Source of the DNA: an uncultured Lachnospiraceae bacterium
Lineage (GTDB): Bacteria > Bacillota > Clostridia > Lachnospirales > Lachnospiraceae
Length of the DNA: 64,000 nt
Direction of reading: 5' to 3'
NCBI GenBank assembly: GCA_910588295.1
Contig: CAJUQO010000008.1
Location: 1 to 64,000 of the forward strand
The first letter of the stretch is position 1, and the number at the start of each line of letters is the position of its first letter. The notes beneath the pieces were generated by a model, which saw only the letters and a list, made by a program, of their open reading frames with translations, ran no database searches and was not told the DNA's origin. This document shows positions 52,736 to 61,058 of this stretch, one piece after another. The position numbers and the translations under genes are program-made.

Positions 52736-53821
52736 ATGAAGAAAAACATTCTATGGAAACAAATCACTCCCTCCATCCGCAGAGCGGCCCTGTCTGCCTT
52801 TCTGGCCATGGGTCTTGTGCTCACCGGCTGCGGCCAGACATCTGATACGGATACGGAGGAGGATGTCGGCCATACCTCATATGCCATGGATAAGGGCATA
52901 GCTACTTACGCCAACGAGACCGCCGAAGCCGCGGTGGAAGGCGGGGCCGATGAAGAAGTTCCCGGAGGCTACATGGCTATGGGCGATGAAGCCAAGTCCG
53001 GCGGGGCGGCAGCCAGCCCGGAAGATATCTCTGCCGATATTAAAGAGGGCGACGCAGCGGCCCAGGCTGCCCGGAAACTGATCCGCAATATGAGCCTGAG
53101 TCTGGAAACTACTGCCTTTGACGATTTTATTGCCAACGTGGAATCCCAGGTGGACAGCATGGGCGGCTATATCGAAGACTCCAGTATAAGCGGCGGCTCC
53201 GGCCAGCAATCTCTGCGCTATGGCTATATGACTGTACGCATACCCGCAGACCAGCTGGATGCTTTTGCCGATACCATTTCCGGTTCGGCCACCGTATTGA
53301 ACCGCAGCACCTCCGTCTCCGATGTGACTTTGCAGTATTCGGATCTGGAAAGCCATATAGAGGCCCTGAAAATTGAACAACAGACTTTAATGGATATGCT
53401 GTCCAAAGCTAAAGAGATCGAAACTGTATTGGCTATCCAGAACCAGCTTACCAGTGTACGTTACGAACTGGAGTCTTACGGCTCGCAGCTAAAACTAATG
53501 GAAAACCAGGTTTCTTACAGCACGGTAAACATTGACATCAACGAAGTAGAAATCCCCACCCCCATTGAGTCGGATACCTTCGGCAGCAGAGTCAGCCGCA
53601 CCTTCCGAAACAGCATGTCCGGCTTCGCCCACGGACTGGAAAATTTCCTTGTATGGTTCCTGGGAAATATCGTTTTCATTGCCGCGTTCTTTGTGATCGT
53701 GATCCTGGTTTTCCTGGGGCTGCGCAAAATATTCCGCCGCCGGAAGGAAAAAAAGGGCACGGCTGCATTGGGGAAAACGGCAAAAGACGCCGGCACAACT
53801 ACATTTTCTGATGAACCGTAA
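52736..53821 (+). CDS. DUF4349 family lipoprotein
   Basis: A 361-residue envelope protein. A signal peptide ends in the lipobox LTGC (Cys at about residue 32). After a low-complexity Glu/Gly/Ala part, residues ~120-290 are DUF4349: RKLIRNMSLSLETTAFDDF, YGYMTVRIPADQLDAF, then a coiled coil (YSDLESHIEALKIEQQTL, IETVLAIQNQLTSVRYEL) and YSTVNIDINE. A C-terminal membrane span (~310-335) and a basic tail end it. Function is not known; homologues are often next to ECF sigma factors. AAGGAG precedes the ATG. A terminator follows, closing the three-gene unit. Confidence 0.85.
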   Translation: MKKNILWKQITPSIRRAALSAFLAMGLVLTGCGQTSDTDTEEDVGHTSYAMDKGIATYANETAEAAVEGGADEEVPGGYMAMGDEAKSGGAAASPEDISADIKEGDAAAQAARKLIRNMSLSLETTAFDDFIANVESQVDSMGGYIEDSSISGGSGQQSLRYGYMTVRIPADQLDAFADTISGSATVLNRSTSVSDVTLQYSDLESHIEALKIEQQTLMDMLSKAKEIETVLAIQNQLTSVRYELESYGSQLKLMENQVSYSTVNIDINEVEIPTPIESDTFGSRVSRTFRNSMSGFAHGLENFLVWFLGNIVFIAAFFVIVILVFLGLRKIFRRRKEKKGTAALGKTAKDAGTTTFSDEP

Positions 53822-53904
53822 AACAACAAAAATGATATGTATTCAGATGACTTTTTACGTTAATGTCTTGAAATAGAATTTGTCCGCAAGGAAAAACAAA
53901 AAAT

Positions 53905-53956
53905 AAAGGAGCTGCTGCAAATCGGCGTTTTGTCAATTTACAGTAGCTCCTTTTTT
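53905..53956. terminator. Bidirectional terminator between the DUF4349 and SASP genes
   Basis: Arms AAAGGAGCTGCTG (53905-53917) and CAGTAGCTCCTTT (53941-53953) pair over 13 positions with one G-T, with a 23-base loop and T6 on the plus strand. On the minus strand the stem is followed by a T-rich run (complement of the A-rich 53890-53904), so it can also stop the SASP transcript. Confidence 0.75.
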
Positions 53957-54053
53957 GCGGCTTAGAAAGCCTGGTATTTTCCTATCGTGTCCTGCGCTGG
54001 CAGGTATTCACTTTCGGAATCTACCGGATCAGATTACCGTCGGCAATCTCTCC

Positions 54054-54272
54054 TTACAGCTGGCTGCCGGAACCCTGGGACATCTGCCTCTCCTGGGCCT
54101 CGATCATCTTCTTCACCATATAACCGCCGACAGAACCGTTCTGCTTAGAGGTCAGGTTTCCGTTATATCCGTCGGAAAGCGGAACTCCCAGCTCGTTTGC
54201 TACCTCAAATTTGAAACGGTCCATCGCGCCCTTTGCTTCGGGTACATTTGTACTTGAAGATCTGTTTGCCAT
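54054..54272 (-). CDS. Alpha/beta-type small acid-soluble spore protein
   Basis: A 72-residue DNA-binding spore protein that coats and protects spore DNA and is broken down at germination. The pattern FEVANELGV matches the GPR protease site of the family, and GYNGNLTSKQNGSVGGYMVKKMIEAQERQ carries the conserved C-terminal DNA-binding part. The ATG at 54272 has AAGGAGG 5 bases upstream; a longer frame to 54320 has no support. A sigma-G-like promoter lies about 90 bases upstream. This gene shows that the organism belongs to a spore-forming lineage. Confidence 0.95.
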   Translation of the reverse strand: MANRSSSTNVPEAKGAMDRFKFEVANELGVPLSDGYNGNLTSKQNGSVGGYMVKKMIEAQERQMSQGSGSQL

Positions 54273-54360
54273 AATGAATTGCCTCCTTAATTTGAATGGT
54301 TCGGTAACTATCGGAGACACCTCTGTTTCTCCGAAGCTGCCGGTTGATTTGTTACGGTGA

Positions 54361-54390
54361 TAGTATGTGCAGACTTTCGGAGAATACGCT
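54361..54390 (-). promoter_or_regulatory. Sigma-G-like promoter of the SASP gene
   Basis: On the minus strand CATACTA (54367-54361) fits the sigma-G -10 form CATnnTA, with AGCGTA 17 bases upstream (54390-54385) as a partial -35. Forespore expression is expected for a SASP gene. Confidence 0.5.
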
Positions 54391-54431
54391 GGTAAGTTTT
54401 GCGAATATTGTCAAAAAATTACCTGATAAAA

Positions 54432-54446
54432 AATCTTTATAAGATT
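54432..54446 (-). terminator. Short AT-rich hairpin at the recG stop
   Basis: On the minus strand AATCTT, ATA, AAGATT is followed by TTTT. It overlaps the recG stop codon. The stem is weak, so this is only a possible terminator. Confidence 0.3.
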
Positions 54447-56491
54447 ACATCTTTTAACTTGCGCTCCCTGTATTCGGCCACCCGCGCGGCCAGGAGGCTG
54501 TGTTCTTCCCGCTCAAGCTCCGGATCCACAACCAGCAGCCGCTTCACTTCCTGGGCGGCCTGGCGCAGCAGATCGGAATCCCGGTAAATATCCCCGATGG
54601 CAAACTCCATCAGACCGCTCTGGCGGATGCCGAAGAAATCTCCCGGCCCTCTGATCCGCAGATCTTCATCGGCAATGGCAAAGCCGTCATTCGTTTTATT
54701 CAGGATATCCAGGCGTTTGGCGTTGGCGTCATTGTCTGAAGTGCGGATAAAGATACAGTAGGACTGAGCCTCTCCCCGCCCTACCCGGCCCCGAAGCTGA
54801 TGAAGCTGGGCCAGGCCGAAGCGCTCCGCGTTCTCCACCATCATCACGGTGGCGTTTGGCACGTTCACGCCCACCTCGACCACTGTGGTGGACACCAGTA
54901 TATGGATATCCCCTTTGGAGAACTCCTCCATGATCTGATCCTTGGCCGCCGGTTTCATCCTGCCGTGCAGCAGCCCTATGGTGTATTCCGGAAATTCTTT
55001 TTTCAGCTTTCCGGCGTAATCCGTCACATTTTCCGCCTCGATCTCCTCGCTGGCCTCCACCATAGGACAGATCACGTAGATCTGATGGCCGGCCGTAAGC
55101 TCCCGCCGGATAAAACGGTAGGCGGTAGGGCGATAAGAAGTATCCACCACGCAGTTTTTGATCGGCAGACGCCTGGCGGGTTTCTCATCCAGCACCGATA
55201 TATCCAGGTCGCCGTAGAGGATCATGGCCAGCGTCCGGGGGATCGGCGTAGCGCTCATGACCGCGATATTCGGCTTCCCTCCCTTGGACGAAAAAGTCTC
55301 CCGCTGTTTTACGCCAAAACGGTGCTGCTCATCGGTAATCACCAGAGACAGATTATCGTACTCCACGGCGTCCTGGATCAGCGCGTGGGTGCCGATGATA
55401 CATTTCGCATAGCCGATGGCGATCTTCTCATAAATATTCCGTTTTTCCTTTGCCGTGCAGGAGCCCGTCAGCAGCACCGGGCGGTACTCCTCCAGCCCGT
55501 TTTCTTCCAAAAGAGCCACCAGATCCTCATAGTGCTGATGGGCCAGCACCTCCGTGGGGGCCATCAGCGCGCTCTGATAGCCGTTCTCCGCCGCCATGAT
55601 CATGGCAAGAAAGGCCAGGATTGTCTTGCCGCTGCCCACATCCCCCTGGATCAGACGGTTCATCAGACGGCTCCCCGCCAGATCCTCCTCCATCTGCGTC
55701 CACACCCGCATCTGCGCGTCGGTGAGCCTGTAGGGGAGGGAATCCATCACCTCCTCCGTCTTCCAGCCGGCCCTCATCGGATAGTTGTTTTCCGTATCCG
55801 TCTGGCGTTCCTTCATCATCTGCATACACAGAATGAAAAGAAAAAACTCCCCGAAAGAAAGACGCCGCCGGGCCTCCAGGAATTCCCGCTGCGCGGCCGG
55901 GAAATGGATCTGCCAAAGAGCCTGTCCCAGCGGAATCAGCCCCAGACGCTCCGCGAGGGTCTCCGGGAGCCACTCTTTTACCTGCACGCTCTCCAGGGCC
56001 TGGCGGACTGTCTTCGTCACCAGTTTGTTACCAAGCCCCGCCGTCAACCCGTAAAGGGGCTGCATGGAGTCGCAGACTCCGTCATAAGCCCCCACCGTAA
56101 AGATTTCCGGCTGTTCCATGACCCGCCGGTTCATTTTCTCCGCCACACGCCCCCGAAATACATACACCGAGCCGCGCTTTAATGTATTCCGCAGAAAAGG
56201 CATATTAAACCAGGTCAGAGCCAGCCGCCCCGTGGCATCCTGCACCGTCGTCGTGATGACCGTGAGCTTCCCCGTATTCTTTATATCCACAGGAAAAGTG
56301 ACCGCCGCCAGCACCGCGCCCTTCTCCCCCGACTTCAGCTCACCGACAGATACAGGCTTACTGTAAAGATCGTACTCCCGGGGGTAATACCGGATCAGAT
56401 CCCCTACCGTCAAAAGTCCCAGCTTCGCAAACAGCTTCTCCGATTTCTCCCCGATCCCCTTCAGCACCCGGATTGAATCCTGTTCCCTCAT
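54437..56491 (-). CDS. recG: ATP-dependent DNA helicase RecG
   Basis: A 684-residue helicase that remodels stalled forks and branched DNA. Order of parts: wedge/OB domain in residues ~1-220 (GIGEKSEKLFAKLGLLTVGDLIRYYP, VFRGRV), helicase motifs I (GDVGSGKT), II (DEQHRFG), III (SATPIPRT), IV-VI (LHGRMKP, STTVVEVGVNVPNA, QLRGRVGRG), then the RecG C-terminal segment LRIRGPGDFFGIRQSG. Length is typical. The upstream gap to fakA holds a terminator. Confidence 0.96.
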   Translation of the reverse strand: MREQDSIRVLKGIGEKSEKLFAKLGLLTVGDLIRYYPREYDLYSKPVSVGELKSGEKGAVLAAVTFPVDIKNTGKLTVITTTVQDATGRLALTWFNMPFLRNTLKRGSVYVFRGRVAEKMNRRVMEQPEIFTVGAYDGVCDSMQPLYGLTAGLGNKLVTKTVRQALESVQVKEWLPETLAERLGLIPLGQALWQIHFPAAQREFLEARRRLSFGEFFLFILCMQMMKERQTDTENNYPMRAGWKTEEVMDSLPYRLTDAQMRVWTQMEEDLAGSRLMNRLIQGDVGSGKTILAFLAMIMAAENGYQSALMAPTEVLAHQHYEDLVALLEENGLEEYRPVLLTGSCTAKEKRNIYEKIAIGYAKCIIGTHALIQDAVEYDNLSLVITDEQHRFGVKQRETFSSKGGKPNIAVMSATPIPRTLAMILYGDLDISVLDEKPARRLPIKNCVVDTSYRPTAYRFIRRELTAGHQIYVICPMVEASEEIEAENVTDYAGKLKKEFPEYTIGLLHGRMKPAAKDQIMEEFSKGDIHILVSTTVVEVGVNVPNATVMMVENAERFGLAQLHQLRGRVGRGEAQSYCIFIRTSDNDANAKRLDILNKTNDGFAIADEDLRIRGPGDFFGIRQSGLMEFAIGDIYRDSDLLRQAAQEVKRLLVVDPELEREEHSLLAARVAEYRERKLKDVIL

Positions 56492-56518
56492 CGTCTCCCC
56501 TTCCCGTAATCCTGCTTA

Positions 56519-56558
56519 CAAAAACGCCTGTGCAGCGATATATTCCTCTGCACAGGCG
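56519..56558 (-). terminator. Rho-independent terminator of the fakA-like operon
   Basis: On the minus strand the arms CGCCTGTGCAG and CTGCACAGGCG (56558-56548 and 56535-56525) form a perfect 11-bp stem with a 12-base loop, followed by T5. It lies in the gap between the fakA-like gene and recG. Confidence 0.8.
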
Positions 56559-56604
56559 GCTCAAAACAGTCTGAAATGTTTTGGCATACTATACGCGTTC
56601 TTAC

Positions 56605-56645
56605 GGACTTTGCAACCAGTGCAAAGTCCTGGGCTGAACTGTTAC
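56605..56645. repeat. Perfect hairpin and shared intergenic word
   Basis: GGACTTTGCA (56605-56614) and TGCAAAGTCC (56620-56629) form a perfect 10-bp stem with a 5-base loop. Directly after it, 56632-56645 is the reverse complement of the 14-base word at 44504-44517. No T-run follows, so this is distinct from the neighbouring terminator and may be a remnant of a small repeated element. Confidence 0.45.
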
Positions 56646-56676
56646 AATGTTTTTCCCTTTCCGGTAATCCGGCGCA

Positions 56677-58353
56677 TCACTCCACCGAGATCAGGCAGTA
56701 ATAGATCGGCTGCCCTCCCGCATTCACTTCTATATCACAATCCCCGTACAGCTCTTCCAGCTCCTCCGCCAGCTTCTCCGCCTCTTCCTCGGAATAGTCC
56801 TTGCCGTAATAAATGCTGATAAGCTCGCTGTCCTCATCCACCATCTCCTTCACGGCTTCTAGGGACACGCTGTGCACATCCTGGCCCACAGCCAGGATAC
56901 CGGAATCACCCACGGCCATGATATCATGCTCGTGGATCTCTTTATTATCAATATGGGTATCGCGGACCGCGTACGTGATTTGAGCCGTCTTGACCTCGGC
57001 AATGGACTCCGTCATGGAAGCCTCATTGTCCGCCGCCGATTTCTCCGGAACAAAATTGATCACCGCCGTAATCCCCTGGGGGATTGTCTTTGTGGGAATC
57101 ACAATGATTTCCTTATCCTCCACAAGATCCCTGGCCTGGTTGGCCGCCAGGATAATGTTCTTATTGTTCGGCAGGATAAATATGGTATCCGCATGTACCT
57201 GTTCGATGGCGTTGAGCATGTCTTCCGTGCTGGGGTTCATGGTCTGGCCGCCCTCGATCAGATAGTCCACGCCAAGCTCGCGGAAAATGTCGGCAATACC
57301 GTCGCCCACCGATACGGAAATAAACCCGAAAGGCTTTTTCTCCTTCGGCGTTTCCTCCGCGGCCTGTTGGGCTGCCAGCTTCTCCGCCTCCTTGAACAGC
57401 TTCTCCTGATGCTCCTCCCGCATATTGTCGATCTTAATGCGGGACAGGGAGCCGTAGGTCAAAGCCCGCTGCAGGGCAAGGCCCGGATCATTAGTATGCA
57501 CATGGATCTTGACGAGATCGTCATCCGCCACGCAGACGATCGAATCTCCGATGGAGCTCAGGAAACCTTTAAACTCTGTCTCATGGGCGTCCGAGAACTT
57601 CTTTTCCAGCATAATAATAAATTCGGTGCAGTAGCCGAACTTTATATCCGCCTCCGCCGTCTGGGGAACCGCTGCGGATCTGTCCGCGGAAGGACGGGCC
57701 GGCTCGATATCCATATCCAGCTCCTTGCCCATATACGCATTGTAGGCGCCCTCCATCACAGTCATCAGGCCCTGCCCGCCGGAATCCACCACTCCCGCTT
57801 CCTTCAATACCGGCAGCATCTCCGGCGTTTTCTCCAGAGTGATCTGTCCTTCCTCGAGCACCTGACGCAGAAAATCCTTTATGCCGGTTTCCTCAGTCTC
57901 GTCCAGGATCACCAGCTCCCGGGCCTTTTCAGCCATGCTTTTTGCCACGGTCAGGATCGTGCCCTCCTTGGGCTTCATGACGGCCTTATAGGCGGTCTCT
58001 ACCGCTTTCTCAAACGCGTTGGCCAAAACGATCGGATCAAGCTCTTTTTTCCCCTGTATAGCTTTTGTGAAACCGCGCAGCAGCTGGGAAAGGATAACGC
58101 CCGAGTTACCCCTGGCCCCCCGCAGGGAACCGGATGAGATAGCCTTTGCCAGAGTATCCATCGTAACCGGCGACAGGCCGCTCACTTCCCTTGCCGCGGA
58201 CATGATGGTCATGGTCATATTGGTGCCTGTATCGCCGTCGGGAACCGGAAATACATTTAATTCATTGATCCATTCTTTTTTTAATTCCAGATTCTTCGCA
58301 CCGGACAGAAACATTTTTGCCAGAATCTGTGCATCTATCGTACCTGTAGACAC
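56677..58353 (-). CDS. fakA: DAK2-domain fatty acid kinase (FakA/YloV-like)
   Basis: A 558-residue protein. The N-terminal DAK2-type ATP-binding domain (residues ~1-200) has NVFPVPDGDTGTNMTMTI and GARGNSGVILSQLLRG; the middle and C-terminal parts (DVDMIPA-like region, SVGDGIADIFRELG, GGQTMNPST, ILPNNKNIILAAN) match the YloV/FakA family, which phosphorylates fatty acids bound to FakB. No fakB is visible in the window. The best ribosome binding site (AAGGAGG, 8 bases before) points to a GTG start at 58353 rather than an ATG at 58380, which would overlap that site. It follows the Asp23-like gene by 23 bases, as yloU-yloV in Bacillus. Confidence 0.9.
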   Translation of the reverse strand: MSTGTIDAQILAKMFLSGAKNLELKKEWINELNVFPVPDGDTGTNMTMTIMSAAREVSGLSPVTMDTLAKAISSGSLRGARGNSGVILSQLLRGFTKAIQGKKELDPIVLANAFEKAVETAYKAVMKPKEGTILTVAKSMAEKARELVILDETEETGIKDFLRQVLEEGQITLEKTPEMLPVLKEAGVVDSGGQGLMTVMEGAYNAYMGKELDMDIEPARPSADRSAAVPQTAEADIKFGYCTEFIIMLEKKFSDAHETEFKGFLSSIGDSIVCVADDDLVKIHVHTNDPGLALQRALTYGSLSRIKIDNMREEHQEKLFKEAEKLAAQQAAEETPKEKKPFGFISVSVGDGIADIFRELGVDYLIEGGQTMNPSTEDMLNAIEQVHADTIFILPNNKNIILAANQARDLVEDKEIIVIPTKTIPQGITAVINFVPEKSAADNEASMTESIAEVKTAQITYAVRDTHIDNKEIHEHDIMAVGDSGILAVGQDVHSVSLEAVKEMVDEDSELISIYYGKDYSEEEAEKLAEELEELYGDCDIEVNAGGQPIYYCLISVE

Positions 58354-58376
58354 GCTAAAGTCCTCCTTAACCCTAA

Positions 58377-58733
58377 TCAATCTATAACACGTATGCCCTC
58401 GACAAGAATGTCAATATGCTCCACTTCCAAGCCGGTAAAGCCTTCCACCTTATGCTTTACGCTCTCGATCAGATTGTTTGCCACAGCGGAAATACTCACG
58501 CCGTAGGCCACGATCACATGAAACCCAAGGGAAATCCGATTGTCCCTCAGGGTTACATTGATGCCCCGTTTCAGGCTCTCCTTTTTCAGCAGCTTCACAA
58601 GCCCGTCCTTCATGCTGATCGCGGCCATGCCGACAATGCCGAAATTCTCTACGGCCACGCTGCCCGCATAGGTTGCAATCACATCTGTATTTATCGTAAT
58701 CTGACCTAACTCCGTTTGAATACGACCTTTCAT
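58377..58733 (-). CDS. Asp23/Gls24 family protein (YloU-like)
   Basis: A 118-residue protein of the Asp23 family. It begins MKGRIQTELGQITINTDVIATYAG, has VENFGIVGMAA and VAYGVSISAVANNLIESVKHKVE, and ends ILVEGIRVID. Family members are envelope-associated, induced by alkaline shock in staphylococci, but the exact role is unknown. The ATG at 58733 has GGAGG 7 bases upstream; the longer frame to 58811 would add a hydrophobic stretch without support. The pair with the DAK2 gene is a conserved Firmicute order. Confidence 0.9.
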   Translation of the reverse strand: MKGRIQTELGQITINTDVIATYAGSVAVENFGIVGMAAISMKDGLVKLLKKESLKRGINVTLRDNRISLGFHVIVAYGVSISAVANNLIESVKHKVEGFTGLEVEHIDILVEGIRVID

Positions 58734-58825
58734 ACCCTTACCTCCATCAGAATAATACATGCCTGACATAAATAACAGGATCGCGGCGCCTCCGCTGATC
58801 CATAAATACACAGCAGTTTTTTTGT

Positions 58826-58854
58826 ATTATACCCTCTTTTCATAAAAAAAGAAA
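58826..58854 (-). promoter_or_regulatory. Possible promoter of the Asp23-like/fakA operon
   Basis: On the minus strand TATAAT (58831-58826) is perfect; the -35 at 17 bases (TTTCTT) is poor. It lies about 90 bases before the ATG at 58733. Confidence 0.4.
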
Positions 58855-58885
58855 TATTTAATTGTGAAAAAAAGGGAAATTTCTC

Positions 58886-58914
58886 TTGCAAATTCTGATT
58901 CATTCTGCTAGAAT
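58886..58914 (+). promoter_or_regulatory. Promoter of rpmB
   Basis: TTGCAA (58886-58891), 17 bases, TAGAAT (58909-58914): a strong vegetative promoter about 50 bases before the rpmB ATG, divergent from the Asp23-like gene. Confidence 0.7.
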
Positions 58915-58967
58915 AATCAGTGTTGCAGGTCTGTTAGCAGACAATTTATGTCGAGGAGGTGCTGATC

Positions 58968-59153
58968 ATGGCAAAATGTGCAATGTGTGGAAAAGGCGCT
59001 CATTTCGGTTGTAATGTGAGCCATTCTCATAGAAGAACCAATAAAATGTGGAAAGCCAACATTAAAAAGGTGAAAATAAACGACCACGGAACAACGAAGA
59101 GAATTCATATTTGTACTTCCTGCTTGCGTTCCGGATTAGTGGAAAGAGCATAA
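58968..59153 (+). CDS. rpmB: 50S ribosomal protein L28
   Basis: A 61-residue ribosomal protein. MAKCAMCGKG, GCNVSHSHRRTNKMWKAN and ICTSCLRSG give the L28 pattern; the two CxxC pairs form the zinc-ribbon of the cysteine-containing type. GGAGG lies 9 bases before the ATG at 58968. It is a single-gene unit with its own strong promoter and a terminator right after it. Confidence 0.97.
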   Translation: MAKCAMCGKGAHFGCNVSHSHRRTNKMWKANIKKVKINDHGTTKRIHICTSCLRSGLVERA

Positions 59154-59177
59154 TGAGAATTCAGAGACAAGAAATAT

Positions 59178-59202
59178 AGCGGCATGATGATGCCGCTTTT
59201 TC
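59178..59202 (+). terminator. Rho-independent terminator of rpmB
   Basis: AGCGGCAT, GATG, ATGCCGCT forms a perfect 8-bp stem with a 4-base loop followed by T5, 24 bases after the rpmB stop. Confidence 0.9.
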
Positions 59203-59236
59203 TTTGCCCAAAAATCTCCCATGAACACGGAGATAT

Positions 59237-59650
59237 CTACTGCATTTTGATCAATTCCTGAAATACTTTCTCACCAAACACCGCCAGCGCGTGATCTTCC
59301 TCTCCGGTGCCGCCGCTGATCCCCAGGCCGCCCACGATCCGGTCTCCGTCCTTTAATGGAATGCCGCCGCCGAATATCACGATCTTCCCGCCGTCCAGCT
59401 TATCTACACCATAAAAGGTCTGGCCCGGCTGGGCTATTTTGGAAAGCTCCATGGTGGACATTTTCACCGCCACGGACGTGTAAGCCTTTTTGGTGGCCAC
59501 ATCGTAGCTGACAAGAAAGGCGTCGTCCATCACATGAACCGCCACCGGATTGCCATAAGCGTTGCACACGGCGATCACCGCATGCAGCCCTGTCTCCGCC
59601 GCCCGGCGTTCTACGCATTCAATCAACTGTTTCGCGAGCTGTAGCTTCAT
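59237..59650 (-). CDS. GlcG/HbpS family (DUF336) protein
   Basis: A 137-residue small soluble protein. It follows the family pattern: NAYGNPVAVHVMDDAFLVSYDVATKKAYTS (given in part), a central MSTMELSK, and FGGGIPLKDGDRIVGGLGISGG near the C-terminus. HbpS in Streptomyces binds heme; GlcG sits beside glycolate genes; other homologues support diol/corrinoid enzymes. None of those partners is near, so the role here is open. The ATG at 59650 has GGGTGAGAG upstream; an ATG at 59665 is possible. Confidence 0.85.
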   Translation of the reverse strand: MKLQLAKQLIECVERRAAETGLHAVIAVCNAYGNPVAVHVMDDAFLVSYDVATKKAYTSVAVKMSTMELSKIAQPGQTFYGVDKLDGGKIVIFGGGIPLKDGDRIVGGLGISGGTGEEDHALAVFGEKVFQELIKMQ

Positions 59651-59816
59651 CACTCTCTCACCCATATCATTATATGCGGCCTTACTCCATTATCAGCTAA
59701 ACCAAAGCCGCACTCCTCCTTTGCTTTTTTGCGGCCATTGCCGCTCACATAGTTAAATTATACCTTTCCACGCCCTGAGTGTCAATCCGCCATTTCTTTT
59801 TTGCACTCACAGCGCT

Positions 59817-61046
59817 TCAAACGGACGGCCCCGGTTTCCGCAGGAAGAAGACCTGCAGAACCCGGCCCATGATCCAGGGCAGAGTGACAGCCTCCATATC
59901 TTTTGTACAGACCAGGGGATACTCGGCACAGACCTCCCCGTACAATGTATACGTGACACGCCCCACCTCTTCCCCCGCCTGCACGGGGGCGGTCAGCAGC
60001 TCCGGCATATCCGTCTGTACCTCCACATGCTCATCCTCCCGGAGCAGAAGAGAAAGCTCCTCCGCACCGCCCCGGGATTCCGCGATATCCGTCTCCATCA
60101 CGGCGCCGCTCTCCCCCCAGGGATACACCGCCCCCTCCACCGGGATGGAAGCAGACACCGGCTCTTCCAGGACATTCCGATAGCTGTAGGCCTCCCTGGC
60201 GTAAGACAGGATCTGCCTTGTATCCTTCCATTTATATCCCTTATTGTTCGGCCAGCCACAGGCCAGCAGGGAAACGATAAAAAGACGGCCCTCCGACTCC
60301 ACAGCGCAGATATAGCAATATCCCGCCTTCGCCGTAAATCCGGTTTTGCCCGACACCACACCGTCCATCATAGTGAGCAGGGCATTGTGGTTGGTACAGC
60401 CATAGGACTGTGCCCCGTCCAGATCCGAAAAACTGTGGGACGGCGTCTGGGTGATCGCGATAAAACGCTCCGCCTCGGGCGACTCCCGGACACAGTAGCG
60501 CATGATTTTCGCCAAATCGGCGGCTGTCGTATGATGGGAGCCCCCGGCGTCCTCTTTGTCCAGGCCGTTGGGCGTGACAAAATGCGTGTCCTCACAGCCA
60601 ATCTCCGCGGCTCTGTCATTCATCATTCCGGCAAAACCTTCCACACTTCCGCCGATATGTTCGGCGATCATCACCGCCGCATCGTTGTGGGACTCCAGCA
60701 TCAATGAAAAAAGCAGATCCTCCAAAAGAAATCTCTGTCCTTCCCGGACACCGAGATGTACCTTTGGCTGACCCGCCGCAGTTTTTGAGGCTGTCACAAT
60801 ATCATCTTCCTTCCCCTTTTCCAGCGCCAGGATGCAGGTCATGATTTTGGTGGTACTGGCCATGGGAAGAGCCACACTTTCCTCCTTTCCCCACAGCACC
60901 CGGCCGGAATCTCCGTCCAGCAGGCAGGCGCTTTTTGCATAGAGCTCTCCGGGATCTGCCGAGCTGTCCGCCTGTACGCGGCAAGGCAGCGCAAGGAAGG
61001 TTATCATCTGTATGCAAATCAAAATATCGCATACAATTTTTTTCAT
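59817..61046 (-). CDS. D-alanyl-D-alanine carboxypeptidase (low-molecular-weight PBP, DacF-like)
   Basis: A 409-residue exported serine peptidase that trims the terminal D-Ala from peptidoglycan. A signal peptide ends around residue 26 (VQA). The catalytic motif SxxK is S64-T-T-K67, SxN is in SHNDAAV, and KTG is in VSGKTGFTAKAGY. The C-terminal ~130 residues form the PBP5-type beta domain and end with a short hydrophobic, basic segment that may bind the membrane. GAGAGAAT precedes the ATG. It follows scpB by 12 bases, the usual Clostridia order scpA-scpB-dac. Confidence 0.93.
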   Translation of the reverse strand: MKKIVCDILICIQMITFLALPCRVQADSSADPGELYAKSACLLDGDSGRVLWGKEESVALPMASTTKIMTCILALEKGKEDDIVTASKTAAGQPKVHLGVREGQRFLLEDLLFSLMLESHNDAAVMIAEHIGGSVEGFAGMMNDRAAEIGCEDTHFVTPNGLDKEDAGGSHHTTAADLAKIMRYCVRESPEAERFIAITQTPSHSFSDLDGAQSYGCTNHNALLTMMDGVVSGKTGFTAKAGYCYICAVESEGRLFIVSLLACGWPNNKGYKWKDTRQILSYAREAYSYRNVLEEPVSASIPVEGAVYPWGESGAVMETDIAESRGGAEELSLLLREDEHVEVQTDMPELLTAPVQAGEEVGRVTYTLYGEVCAEYPLVCTKDMEAVTLPWIMGRVLQVFFLRKPGPSV

Positions 61047-61058
61047 ATTCTCTCCTGT

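Noticed and set aside
54800..56182. Long open frame (460 codons) on the plus strand across recG
   Set aside because: It is antisense to a clear recG, is rich in His/Arg/Leu as expected from a shadow of GC-rich coding DNA, and has no motif.
56872..58137. Long open frame (421 codons) on the plus strand across the fakA-like gene
   Set aside because: Shadow of a well-supported gene; no ribosome binding site and no recognisable family.
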